The position numbers and the translations under genes are program-made. From NCBI GenBank assembly GCA_002416505.1, contig DIAM01000021.1:275460-299442 (forward strand): a DNA stretch of 23,983 nucleotides, written 5' to 3'. The stretch comes from Gammaproteobacteria bacterium UBA5078 (GTDB lineage Bacteria > Pseudomonadota > Gammaproteobacteria > Pseudomonadales > Pseudohongiellaceae). This document shows, piece after piece, positions 14,540 through 22,648 of the stretch; the stretch's first letter is position 1; each line of letters begins with the position of its first letter. The notes under the pieces were generated by a model. It was not told the origin of the DNA and made no database searches. It was given only the letters and a program-made list of their open reading frames with translations.

Positions 14540-15757
14540 CTAATCCTCGCCCAAACCCTCAACCTGCCATTGCTGCGCCTTACGAACAAGGCGGCGATCA
14601 CAGCCGAGCAAACGCAATTGCTTCGGACTGAGTGTGTCTGCGTCGAGGTCTTTAATAACTCGTTCACCCGCTTCGCGCAATGCCTGCACATGGGCTTCGA
14701 GCGATAGATCTTCGTCGGCTGGCGCGCAAATGGCCTGCTTGCGCTCGAACTGTGCCTTACTCAGGCGTGCAAGCACCTTTAGGTCGGCATCGAAACCGGA
14801 GGCTGGACGCGCGCGACCGAACACCTTGCCGATATCGTCGAAACGTCCACCCTGAGCTATGGCGCGCCCATATCCGGGCGTATAGGCCGCGAAGACAATG
14901 CCGGTATGGTATTCATAACCGCGCAGCTCACACAGATCGAAGCCGAGCGACACATTGGGTAGCCGGCGCTTGACGCCCTTGGCTATGGCCTCCAACTCCT
15001 GCAATTCCTTCTGTACGGCACTTGGCGCACCCTCGAAACTCTTCAGCGCCGCCGCCAAGATCGTCTCGTCGCCACTCAAGCGCGACAAATCGCTCAACAT
15101 GGCACGAATGCCATCATCGTCGATCTGCGCATCTAGGAAGGCGTCGATCTCATCATAGGCCTTGCGTTGCAAGGCATCGAACAGTTCGTTCTCACTATCG
15201 GTAGAGAGCTGCGAGGCACGCACTAGGCTGCGGAAAATTCCGACGTGACCCAGTACGATATGCACCTCGTCGATCTGCGTCAGGCTGAGCGTGTCGTGCA
15301 TCAAGCAGATGAGCTCGATATCGCAACCCACGCCGGCATGTCCGAAGAGTTCTGCACCTATGCGAATCGGGATACGCGAGGCGAGCAGGCCTCTTGGCCG
15401 CGTATGCGCAACGTTATCGGAGTAACACAGGCGCACCGGTAAGTCCTGCCCCTCTCCCCCGCGCTGACTAAGGCAATGCGCATCGATGCGAGCTACCTGC
15501 GGCGTGATGTCGGCGCGCAGCCCCATCATGCGACCGGTCAGTTGGTCGGTAATCTTAAAAGTCTGCAAATCCAGGTCGTGGGAAGAGCCAACCAATAAGG
15601 AGTCGAGGTATTCGATGAGCGGGGGAATGACTAGGTCATAACCCCAACTTGCATATAGGTCGAGAATCTGGCGACGCAGAGTCTCTAACCTAAATGCCTC
15701 TACCGGCAGAATTTCCTCTACTCCTTCGGGGAGCAACCATCGATCGCGCACTGACAT
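14540..15757 (-). CDS. hisZ: ATP phosphoribosyltransferase regulatory subunit
   Basis: A 405-residue protein related to histidyl-tRNA synthetase. It lacks tRNA charging activity and instead forms a hetero-octamer with the short form of HisG, making it active and sensitive to histidine in the first step of histidine biosynthesis. Signs: start RWLLPEGVEEILP, the class II synthetase-like motif 2 region (FKITDQLTGRMMGLRADITPQVARI) and the motif RGYEYHTGIVFAAY. The typical HisZ length is about 390-400. GAGA lies six bases before the ATG. It follows the hflKC terminator, so it probably has its own promoter in 15758-15868. No other his gene is present in the window. Confidence 0.95.
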   Translation of the reverse strand: MSVRDRWLLPEGVEEILPVEAFRLETLRRQILDLYASWGYDLVIPPLIEYLDSLLVGSSHDLDLQTFKITDQLTGRMMGLRADITPQVARIDAHCLSQRGGEGQDLPVRLCYSDNVAHTRPRGLLASRIPIRIGAELFGHAGVGCDIELICLMHDTLSLTQIDEVHIVLGHVGIFRSLVRASQLSTDSENELFDALQRKAYDEIDAFLDAQIDDDGIRAMLSDLSRLSGDETILAAALKSFEGAPSAVQKELQELEAIAKGVKRRLPNVSLGFDLCELRGYEYHTGIVFAAYTPGYGRAIAQGGRFDDIGKVFGRARPASGFDADLKVLARLSKAQFERKQAICAPADEDLSLEAHVQALREAGERVIKDLDADTLSPKQLRLLGCDRRLVRKAQQWQVEGLGED

Positions 15758-15786
15758 TGCTATCTCACTTCCTATTCCTAAATATC

Positions 15787-15859
15787 TGTAGCGAGCGCTA
15801 AGCGCCCTGCATTACCGCCTAGGGCAGCCGCCCGAGGGCAGGGCGTTCGTCACCCTACA
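15787..15859. repeat. Imperfect palindrome upstream of hisZ, REP-like
   Basis: TGTAG (15787-15791) and CTACA (15855-15859) form the outer ends; CGCCCTGC (15803-15810) and GCAGGGCG (15838-15845) are perfect inverted copies; GGGC (15822-15825) and GCCC (15830-15833) form the core. Read on the minus strand it begins TGTAGGGTGACG, loosely like the GTAGGGGTGGGC end of the element at 7926-7980. It could be a dispersed repeat or a structured hisZ leader. Confidence 0.4.
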
Positions 15860-15868
15860 AACGGACAA

Positions 15869-15900
15869 AGACCAGCAGTAAAACGAATTACTGCTGGTCT
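15869..15900 (-). terminator. Intrinsic terminator after hflC
   Basis: AGACCAGCAGTAA (15869-15881) and TTACTGCTGGTCT (15888-15900) pair perfectly over 13 bases with a six-base loop. On the minus strand the stem is followed by TTGTCCGTTTG, a modest T-rich tail. It should separate the hfq-hfl transcripts from hisZ-purA. Confidence 0.75.
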
Positions 15901-15915
15901 CTTTGACGTTAAAAC

Positions 15916-16782
15916 TTACTGTGCTTCGCTTGCTCGCAGGTACTTGAAGTACTCGCTGTCTGGGTCGACGATTAGGATATCGCCCTTATTCGAGAAACTC
16001 TCCTGATAAGAGTTAATGCTGCGCGTAAACGCATAGAACTCCTCGTTCTGAGAGTAAGCGCTCGCGTATGTTGCCGCCGCTTGTGCGTCGCCTTCACCGC
16101 GAATCGTCTCGGAATCACGATAGGCCTCGACCAACAGCACAGCCTCCTGTCGATCCGCATCCGCCTCGATCCCGATTGCTAGCTCGTTGCCGCGTGAACG
16201 CAGCTGTTGCGCCTCGCGCTGACGCTCGGAGGTCATGCGCTCATATACCGAAGCGCGCACATCCAAGGGCAACTCGATCTGCTTGACGCGCACATCGATC
16301 ACCTCGATCCCATACTCCTCTGCAGTAGAGAGGTTCAATTCGCGAGTGAGTTCCTCCATCAGCAAATCGCGCTGACCCGAAACCACTTCCTGCAAATCGC
16401 GCTCGCCAAACTTGTTACGCAGACCATCGTTAATACGCTGCGCCAAGAGGTTACTAGTACGACTCTCCTCGCCAGAGGAGGATGTGTAGTACTTCTCGAC
16501 GTCCACGATACGCCACTTGGCGAAGGAGTCGACTACCAGTGCCTTCTGCTCGAGAGTCAGATAACGCTGCGCGTCGGCTGTGACCGTCAAAACACGGCCA
16601 TCGAATTTACGCACGGTATTCACCCAAGGCAGCTTGAAGTGCAGCCCCGGCGCAATATCGGCCTCGACGATTTGCCCGAACTGCAGCAAGATCGCGCGCT
16701 CGGTCTGTTTGACTATGTATATGGCATCCGAGCCAGCGACAAACAATAGAAAAACAATGATGCCTGCAAATGCATTTTTCAT
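15916..16782 (-). CDS. hflC: HflC, SPFH-domain partner in the FtsH-regulating HflKC complex
   Basis: A 288-residue inner-membrane protein with one N-terminal transmembrane segment (about 4-24), followed by an SPFH/band 7 domain in the periplasm (YIVKQTERAILLQFGQIV onward) and a coiled helical region rich in Glu, Arg and Ala (about 190-250). With HflK it builds the cage that surrounds FtsH protease and limits its access to substrates. Length is close to the usual ~290-330. Its ATG overlaps the hflK stop by one base (TAATG), and the ribosome-binding site AGGAA is inside the end of hflK, so the two are translationally coupled. Confidence 0.96.
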   Translation of the reverse strand: MKNAFAGIIVFLLFVAGSDAIYIVKQTERAILLQFGQIVEADIAPGLHFKLPWVNTVRKFDGRVLTVTADAQRYLTLEQKALVVDSFAKWRIVDVEKYYTSSSGEESRTSNLLAQRINDGLRNKFGERDLQEVVSGQRDLLMEELTRELNLSTAEEYGIEVIDVRVKQIELPLDVRASVYERMTSERQREAQQLRSRGNELAIGIEADADRQEAVLLVEAYRDSETIRGEGDAQAAATYASAYSQNEEFYAFTRSINSYQESFSNKGDILIVDPDSEYFKYLRASEAQ

Positions 16783-17990
16783 TAGCGTATTCCTCGCGTT
16801 GGCGTAGTTTGCGCTCGCGCTCTATCTGCGGCGGCGGCGGAGCTCTCTCGGCTACTTTGCTCCGAAAGTTCTCTCAGCTGCTGCGGTGTGAGTGGCGCAT
16901 TGCTGGCAGCGCGTGAGGCATTGCCCTGCTCGATGATCTTATCAAGCGGCACGTAGAACATATTATTGCCGCCCTCCACATCAATGAGCACCTTGCTGCT
17001 ATTGGTCATGACCGATTGCATCGCGTCGATGTAGAGACGCTCACGCGTTACCGCTGGCGCCTTCTCATACTCGGCTAACAACTGCTCGAAGCGAGAAGCC
17101 TCACCGTCGGCTCTCGCGATCACCTGATCCCGATAGGCGTTCGCCTGCTCGATGATGCGCTGCGCCTCACCGCGAGCTGTCGGGACTACGCGATTGGCAT
17201 AGGCCAACGCTTCGTTCTGCACACGTTGCTCATCCTCGCGAGCCTTAATCACGTCATCGAAGGCCCCCTGCACGGCATCTGGTGGCTGGGCATTGCGCAC
17301 CGTAACCTGCGAGATAAGAATCCCGGAGTCATAGCTAACCATGTAACGCTGTAAGCGCTCACGCACCTCTGCGGCCACATCTGCACGACCCTGCGTTAGC
17401 ACGCGGTCCATTGTCGTTCCGCCCACTACGTGGCGAATCGCGGACTCGGCGGCGTGATCGAGACTGATCTCAGGGTCACGCACGACTACTGCGAATTTCA
17501 CGGGGTCATCGATCAAGTACTGCAACTCGATCGAGACGTTCACAATGTTCTCATCAGTGGTCAGCATGTCACGCGAATAGGACCGCGTGTTCACGCGAGT
17601 CACATTGATCTTCTGCACTTCGTCGATCAACGGAGGGTTCCAGCGCAAACCAGGCTGCACTACTTCTTCGCGCAGCTTTCCGAAACGCATGACGACCCCG
17701 CGCTCGGACTCGTCTACCGTATAAAAGCCAACCGCCGCCCACATGAGCACCAGCACCACCAAAGCGCCACCGAATAAACCCGAGGAGAATCCACCACCAC
17801 TCGCGGCGCCGCCGCCACTAGAGGAGCCACCGGATTTACCGCCGCCAAATAGGCTGTTGAGTTTGCGGCTTACGGACTTGATGACCTCATCCAGATCTGG
17901 CGGCTTCTGATCGTTGCCACCGCCATTGCCGCGACCGCCGCCCCAGGGGTCGTTATCCTTACCTTTATTACCAGGTTCATTCCAAGCCAT
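16782..17990 (-). CDS. hflK: HflK, SPFH-domain partner in the FtsH-regulating HflKC complex
   Basis: A 402-residue inner-membrane protein. The start is placed at MAWNEPGNKG, the canonical HflK N-terminus, with GGAG six bases upstream; a nearby in-frame ATG at 18002 would add four residues, and its codons contain that ribosome-binding site. The N-terminal cytoplasmic part is rich in Gly, Asn and Asp (DPWGGGRGNGGG) and has a second glycine/serine run just before the single membrane segment (GALVVLVLMWAAVGFYTV). The SPFH/band 7 domain begins at DESERGVVMRFG, and a helical stretch with YANRVVPTARGEAQRI follows. It acts with HflC to regulate FtsH at the membrane. The gap to hflX is 124 bases. Confidence 0.96.
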   Translation of the reverse strand: MAWNEPGNKGKDNDPWGGGRGNGGGNDQKPPDLDEVIKSVSRKLNSLFGGGKSGGSSSGGGAASGGGFSSGLFGGALVVLVLMWAAVGFYTVDESERGVVMRFGKLREEVVQPGLRWNPPLIDEVQKINVTRVNTRSYSRDMLTTDENIVNVSIELQYLIDDPVKFAVVVRDPEISLDHAAESAIRHVVGGTTMDRVLTQGRADVAAEVRERLQRYMVSYDSGILISQVTVRNAQPPDAVQGAFDDVIKAREDEQRVQNEALAYANRVVPTARGEAQRIIEQANAYRDQVIARADGEASRFEQLLAEYEKAPAVTRERLYIDAMQSVMTNSSKVLIDVEGGNNMFYVPLDKIIEQGNASRAASNAPLTPQQLRELSEQSSRESSAAAADRARAQTTPTRGIR

Positions 17991-18050
17991 CGGCCTCTCC
18001 ATACCCCAGTCAAAACACAGGGGTGATTTTAACGAATAATTGATGATTAA

Positions 18051-18072
18051 CCCAGCTTTTTACCCAGCTGGG
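18051..18072 (-). terminator. Short hairpin between hflX and hflK, weak terminator or processing site
   Basis: CCCAGCT (18051-18057) and AGCTGGG (18066-18072) pair over seven bases with an eight-base loop. On the minus strand only TTAATC follows. A second GGGG/CCCC pair lies beside it (about 18073-18099). It may partly uncouple hflX from hflKC. Confidence 0.35.
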
Positions 18073-18114
18073 GAAGGGGCATTCGGCCCCCGATGATGCA
18101 ATATGATTTGAGAC

Positions 18115-19407
18115 TCACTCACCCGTAGAAGGGACGCTCGGCGCCATTCCCTCATCTACTAGGAGACGGTCCAAATCCTTACGCGGTAGACGGACATCTA
18201 AACAGACTAAGCCATCGGCGTCGATATTCTCGTGACGAACAGCCCCTTTTTCATAGAGACGCGCTCGCAGACGACCCTGCTCTGGCGCCAGCCGCAGGCT
18301 ACGTTCCACGACATCATGACCGAGTAATTCACCGATTGCGCTCAGCAGCAGATCTATTCCTTCCCCCGTTCGGGCAGATAGCCACACGCGCACTGGCTTA
18401 CCTTCTTGATTTCGCTCAACATGAGGCGCGCGCTCGTCCAACAAATCGATCTTGTTGCACACCTGTAGGCACGGCACTTCGTCCGCGCCTATCTCGGCTA
18501 AAACCTCTTCTACCTGTTCGGTGAAGAATTTGTGTTGCTCGTTCGCGACGTCGATGACGTGCAATAACAGGCTAGCCTCTGCGGACTCCTCGAGAGTGGC
18601 CCGAAATGCGGCGACTAACTTGTGGGGCAGATGGCTGATGAAACCCACGGTGTCCGCGAGAATCGCCGCGCCAAAATTAGGTACTTGGATGCGTCGCAAT
18701 GTGGAGTCTAGTGTCGCGAACAGCTGATCGGCCGCATAAGCTTGCTCATCGGCCATCACATTGAACAATGAAGACTTTCCGGCGTTCGTATAGCCAACCA
18801 ATGAAATCGTCGGAATTTCGGCGCGCTGGCGTGAACGGCGCCCCTGATCGCGCTGAGCGCGCACCTTGATTAGGCTGGCATTGATGTTTTTGATGCGCTG
18901 CCGAATCATGCGCTGGTCGAGTTCTAACTGCGTCTCGCCCGCGCCACGCAGACCGATACCACCCTTTTGTCTGTCCAAATGGGTCCAGCCGCGTTTTAGG
19001 CGCGTTACGGTATGCTCGAGTTGAGCTAGCTCTACTTGTAGTTTGCCCTCATAGCTGCGGGCACGCTGGGCGAAGATATCGAGAATAAGGCCTGTGCGGT
19101 CGAGAACACGGCAAGATAATTTCGCTTCGAGATTGCGCTCTTGGCTAGGAGTGAGGGCATGGTTGAAAAGGACGACTTCGGCCTCGTGCTCTTCCACGGC
19201 GGCCTTAATCTCTTCTAACTTACCCGAGCCTATGAAGAGACCGGCATCGGGTTGCTTGCGGCTGCCTTTTATGAAGATGGCCGGAATTGCGCCAGCCGAG
19301 AGCACAAGTTCCTCAAATTCAAGAGGGTCCTCCTGCTCTTGCTCTGAATCCAGATCAATATGCACGAGGATAGCGGTTTCACCGCGATCGGGTCTTTCAA
19401 AGAACAA
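18115..19407 (-). CDS. hflX: GTPase HflX, ribosome-associated
   Basis: A 430-residue Obg/HflX-superfamily GTPase. The N-terminal HflX domain (about 1-195) contains LFNHALTPSQERNLE and the conserved DRTGLILDIFAQRA; the basic glycine-rich linker KGGIGLRGAGETQLE precedes the G domain. G1 is GYTNAGKSS, the G3 region DTVGFI, and G4 NKID. Family members bind 50S and 70S ribosomes and can split stalled ribosomes under stress. The start codon is TTG: it gives MFFERPDRGE, as in Pseudomonas HflX, and GAGG lies seven bases upstream in the 13-base gap after hfq. Next ATG codons lie far inside the domain. Co-transcription with hfq is very likely. Confidence 0.95.
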   Translation of the reverse strand: MFFERPDRGETAILVHIDLDSEQEQEDPLEFEELVLSAGAIPAIFIKGSRKQPDAGLFIGSGKLEEIKAAVEEHEAEVVLFNHALTPSQERNLEAKLSCRVLDRTGLILDIFAQRARSYEGKLQVELAQLEHTVTRLKRGWTHLDRQKGGIGLRGAGETQLELDQRMIRQRIKNINASLIKVRAQRDQGRRSRQRAEIPTISLVGYTNAGKSSLFNVMADEQAYAADQLFATLDSTLRRIQVPNFGAAILADTVGFISHLPHKLVAAFRATLEESAEASLLLHVIDVANEQHKFFTEQVEEVLAEIGADEVPCLQVCNKIDLLDERAPHVERNQEGKPVRVWLSARTGEGIDLLLSAIGELLGHDVVERSLRLAPEQGRLRARLYEKGAVRHENIDADGLVCLDVRLPRKDLDRLLVDEGMAPSVPSTGE

Positions 19408-19420
19408 AAACGAACCTCAA

Positions 19421-19696
19421 CTAGGCAACATTGCCTGGCGCTTCTTCCTCTTCGTCCGCGCCTGTGTCACCGGTACCCTGTGTAGGTATCTTGACCGAGC
19501 GAGCGGGAACGACAGTAGAAATCGCGTGTTTATAAACCATCTGATTGACCGCGTTCTTCAGCAGGATCACAAACTGATCGAATGACTCAATCTGTCCCTG
19601 CAACTTGATACCGCTAACCAAATAGATGGATACCGGGATACGCTCCTTGCGAAGCACATTCAAGAAAGGGTCTTGTAGAGAATGCCCTTTTGACAT
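19421..19696 (-). CDS. hfq: RNA chaperone Hfq
   Basis: A 91-residue Sm-like protein that forms a hexameric ring and pairs small RNAs with mRNAs. Residues 1-66 are highly conserved: SLQDPFLNVLRKERIPVSIYL (helix and Sm1, with Tyr25 and rim residues Arg16, Lys17, Arg19), then GQIESFDQFVILLKN, and the Sm2 motif YKHAIS. Position 28, usually Asn in E. coli and Pseudomonas Hfq, is Ser here. The C-terminal tail is short and very acidic (GADEEEEAPGN), unlike the long E. coli tail but ending in acidic residues, as known to matter for RNA release. AAGGAG lies close upstream. The gap to miaA is 63 bases, with a small GCTGG/CCAGC hairpin. Confidence 0.98.
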   Translation of the reverse strand: MSKGHSLQDPFLNVLRKERIPVSIYLVSGIKLQGQIESFDQFVILLKNAVNQMVYKHAISTVVPARSVKIPTQGTGDTGADEEEEAPGNVA

Positions 19697-19759
19697 TTAC
19701 CTTCTCCTTAACCGTTAATGTAAGCTGGAAACCCCAGCACTAGTAAGTCCAAACATTCT

Positions 19760-20710
19760 CTATATTGCGACCTTACTGATTGAATTCAATAGCAGATCCA
19801 GAGTTTCGGAGTCTTCGCTGTCAAAACTTCTAAGTTTCTCCCAGCTACGCATCCAAGTGATCTGCCTCTTCGCCAGCTGTCGCGTCGCAATAATACCCTG
19901 TTCCACCATCGCATCAAAGCTCAATTCACCGGCTATATACCGCCAAGTTTGCCGGTATCCTACCGCGCGCATCGAAGGCATGCTCAGATCGAGATCCCCG
20001 CGAGCATAAAGTCGCTCGACCTCTGCGACGAGCCCTTGCTCGACCATACGTTCGAAGCGCTGCGCAATCCTATTGTGTAGTACGGCACGATCCTGCGGTT
20101 GGATCGCGAAAAAGTGCAAGTCGAAAGGTAGATCGGCCGCCGCCTGAGCGACATCCTCTTGCCGATGATGGGCTGTCATTGTTTTGCCCGAGACGAGGTA
20201 GATTTCCAGTGCACGCTGCAGGCGCTGCGGATCATTCGGATGAATACGCTGGGCGGACTCCGGGTCCACTGCGGCTAGCTGTGCATGCACCGCAGCCCAG
20301 CCCTCGCGATCGGCCGTGGTCAGTATCTGTTCACGCACCTGCGGGTCGGATGCGGGCATGCTCGCCAATCCATCACGCAATGCGCGAAAATAGAGCATTG
20401 TGCCACCCACGAGCAGGGGTATCTTCCCCGCACTGCGAATCGATTCCATCTCCTGCAGGGCGTCATGTCGAAACTGTGAGGCCGAATAGGTCTGTGCGGG
20501 ATCGAGGAAATCGATTAGGCGATGAGGGGCCATCGCGAGGGTTTGCGCATCCGGTTTACCCGTGCCGATATCCATCTCCTTATATATCTGCGCAGAATCG
20601 ACGCTAATGATCTCGCAAGGTAAGCGCTGCACTATCTCTATGGCGAGATTGGTCTTACCAGATGCGGTGGGCCCTAATAGACAAATGGCAGGGGGTCTAA
20701 CACTTTTCAT
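19760..20710 (-). CDS. miaA: tRNA dimethylallyltransferase
   Basis: A 316-residue cytoplasmic enzyme that transfers dimethylallyl to N6 of A37 in tRNAs reading UNN codons. The P-loop is GPTASGKT (13-20), followed by DSAQIYKEMDIGTGKP, which holds the DSxQ substrate motif. DPAQTYSASQF and LVGGTMLYFRAL are family motifs, and the C-terminal part has the tRNA-binding helices ending in RQLAKRQITWMRSW. Length matches the usual ~315. The ribosome-binding site is weak (GAG about 5 bases upstream). It lies 47 bases after mutL, in the same order as in E. coli (amiB-mutL-miaA-hfq). Confidence 0.97.
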   Translation of the reverse strand: MKSVRPPAICLLGPTASGKTNLAIEIVQRLPCEIISVDSAQIYKEMDIGTGKPDAQTLAMAPHRLIDFLDPAQTYSASQFRHDALQEMESIRSAGKIPLLVGGTMLYFRALRDGLASMPASDPQVREQILTTADREGWAAVHAQLAAVDPESAQRIHPNDPQRLQRALEIYLVSGKTMTAHHRQEDVAQAAADLPFDLHFFAIQPQDRAVLHNRIAQRFERMVEQGLVAEVERLYARGDLDLSMPSMRAVGYRQTWRYIAGELSFDAMVEQGIIATRQLAKRQITWMRSWEKLRSFDSEDSETLDLLLNSISKVAI

Positions 20711-20757
20711 GCCGGCTCAGCCCTATGCTCTCTCATAATCATAACGACCTTCTGGCA

Positions 20758-22614
20758 TTACTGGCCACGCAGGAACAGCTTGTCTAGCTGGTCAATACTC
20801 TGCAACACCCAAGTCGGCCGACCATGATTACACTGTCCGCTGCGTTCGGTGCGCTCCATGTCACGCAGCAGGGCGTTCATCTCCGGGATCGTTAACTGGC
20901 GATTAGCACGCACCGACCCGTGGCAGGCCATTGTCGACATCAGCTCGTCTTGGTAGTTACTAACACGCTCGCTACTGCCATGCTCACGCACATCGGCCAA
21001 TACATCTCTGACTAACTGTTCAATATCTGCGGACGCGAGAATGACCGGAATCTGCCGCACCACAACGGATTCGCTCGCCACTCGCTCCACGCCCAAGCCC
21101 AATGCTAGCAAGGCCTCTGCCTGTTGCTCCGCACAATCGGCCTCGGCCTGACTAACGGCGATAGACAGGGGCACTAAAAGCGGTTGCGCCCTGATGCCGT
21201 CATTCGCCGCAGACTCCTTCATGCGCTCGTAAGTGATTCGTTCGTGCGCCGCGTGCATGTCGACCACGACCAGACCGAGCTTGTTCTGGGCCAAGATGTA
21301 AATGCCATGCAGTTGAGCTATGGCGAAACCTAAAGGGGGCACGTCTTCGTCTTTACTCAGTTCGGCATAGGCGCTGATCTGATCGGCCACCTGAGTAGGC
21401 GTCAGGCCTTGCTGCCCACTGCTAGAGTAGTATGCCGAACCGCCAGATGATGCCGCCGAAGAGGGGGCATTGAAGCTAATGCGCCCCTGACCGGAAAACT
21501 CCCCAGCCCAGGCACCGCCGCTCTGCAAGAGCTCCCCTGTGCCCGGATCGATCGCCCCCGGTGCATAAGCCGCCCGCTCGCTATGTGCCACCAAACTATC
21601 CTGTGGACGCACCCCCGCCAAGGCTTTATGCAGCGCGCGAAACAGGAAATCGTGAACCAGGCGAGAGTCACGAAAGCGCACCTCATGCTTGGTAGGATGC
21701 ACATTGACATCGACCAAAGCTGGCTGCAGCTCGAGATACAGAACAAAAGCCGGATGGCGGCCATGAAAGAGCACATCCTTATAGGCCTGCTTCACCGCGT
21801 GGCTTACGAGCTTGTCGCGGATGATGCGCCCGTTCACATAGAAATACTGCAAGTCCGCCTGACTGCGTGAGAAGGTAGGCAGGCTTACCCAACCCCATAG
21901 GCGCAAGCCCGAGGCCTCGATGTCGATATGGATCGAGTTCTCGACGAAGGCTGGACCACAGACCAGCGCCACGCGACGCTGCTTCTCCTGCTCACTGCGT
22001 GCGACATCTAGGTGATGAATCGCGCGCTGGTTGTGACGCAATAAAAAGGCGACATCGAAACGGCTCAAGGCGAGGCGCTTGACCACTTCATCCAAGCGAT
22101 CGAATTCGGTTTTCTCAGTCCTTAGGAATTTCTTACGCGCGGGCGTGTTGAAGAAGAGGTCGCGCACTTCCACCGTGCTCCCTGGCGGGTGCGATGCAGG
22201 CGACACGGCCGTACTCATCTCCTGACCGGCGGCCTCCACGCGCCACGCACTCTCACCCTGGGCACTGCGAGCGCGCGAGGTAAGTTCGAGGCGCGACACA
22301 GAACAGATACTCGCTAATGCCTCGCCACGAAAACCGAGACTAGCGATATTCTCTAGGTCGTCGAGGTTGGAAATCTTACTGGTTGCGTGACGGCTGAGCG
22401 CGAGGCCGAGATCATCTTTCTCGATGCCCGCGCCGTTGTCCCGAATACGAATCAGCTTCGTGCCGCCTTGTTCGACCTCTATCTCGACGCGGTCAGCGCC
22501 GGCATCGAGACAATTCTCTAATAGCTCTTTAACAACGGAGGCAGGCCGCTCAACGACTTCTCCGGCAGCAATCTGGTTGGCCAGGCGTTGGCTAAGTAAA
22601 GCAATACGTGTCAT
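20758..22614 (-). CDS. mutL: DNA mismatch repair protein MutL, probably with endonuclease activity
   Basis: A 618-residue GHKL ATPase that links MutS mismatch recognition to strand incision. The N-terminal ATPase shows IAAGEVVERPASVVKELLEN (motif I), DNGAGI (motif II) and TSKISNLDDLENIASLGFRGEAL (motif III), followed by FFNTPARKKFL. A Ser/Gly-rich linker lies around 340-400. The C-terminal dimerisation domain contains Asp452-Met-His-Ala-Ala-His-Glu458 and Glu463, fitting the metal-binding DxHA(x)2E(x)4E endonuclease motif, plus ACHGSVRA and CNHGRPTW. Enteric MutL lacks this motif and relies on MutH; Pseudomonas-type MutL has it. The gap to amiB is 34 bases, and the ribosome-binding site is weak, suggesting coupled expression. 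Confidence 0.97.
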   Translation of the reverse strand: MTRIALLSQRLANQIAAGEVVERPASVVKELLENCLDAGADRVEIEVEQGGTKLIRIRDNGAGIEKDDLGLALSRHATSKISNLDDLENIASLGFRGEALASICSVSRLELTSRARSAQGESAWRVEAAGQEMSTAVSPASHPPGSTVEVRDLFFNTPARKKFLRTEKTEFDRLDEVVKRLALSRFDVAFLLRHNQRAIHHLDVARSEQEKQRRVALVCGPAFVENSIHIDIEASGLRLWGWVSLPTFSRSQADLQYFYVNGRIIRDKLVSHAVKQAYKDVLFHGRHPAFVLYLELQPALVDVNVHPTKHEVRFRDSRLVHDFLFRALHKALAGVRPQDSLVAHSERAAYAPGAIDPGTGELLQSGGAWAGEFSGQGRISFNAPSSAASSGGSAYYSSSGQQGLTPTQVADQISAYAELSKDEDVPPLGFAIAQLHGIYILAQNKLGLVVVDMHAAHERITYERMKESAANDGIRAQPLLVPLSIAVSQAEADCAEQQAEALLALGLGVERVASESVVVRQIPVILASADIEQLVRDVLADVREHGSSERVSNYQDELMSTMACHGSVRANRQLTIPEMNALLRDMERTERSGQCNHGRPTWVLQSIDQLDKLFLRGQ

Positions 22615-22648
22615 GTGATCTTCGCTGGCTCTTAGCCCGGTGGTGGAT

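Noticed and set aside
16207..16749. 180-codon open frame on the plus strand
   Set aside because: Antisense shadow of hflC, whose sequence is conserved throughout.
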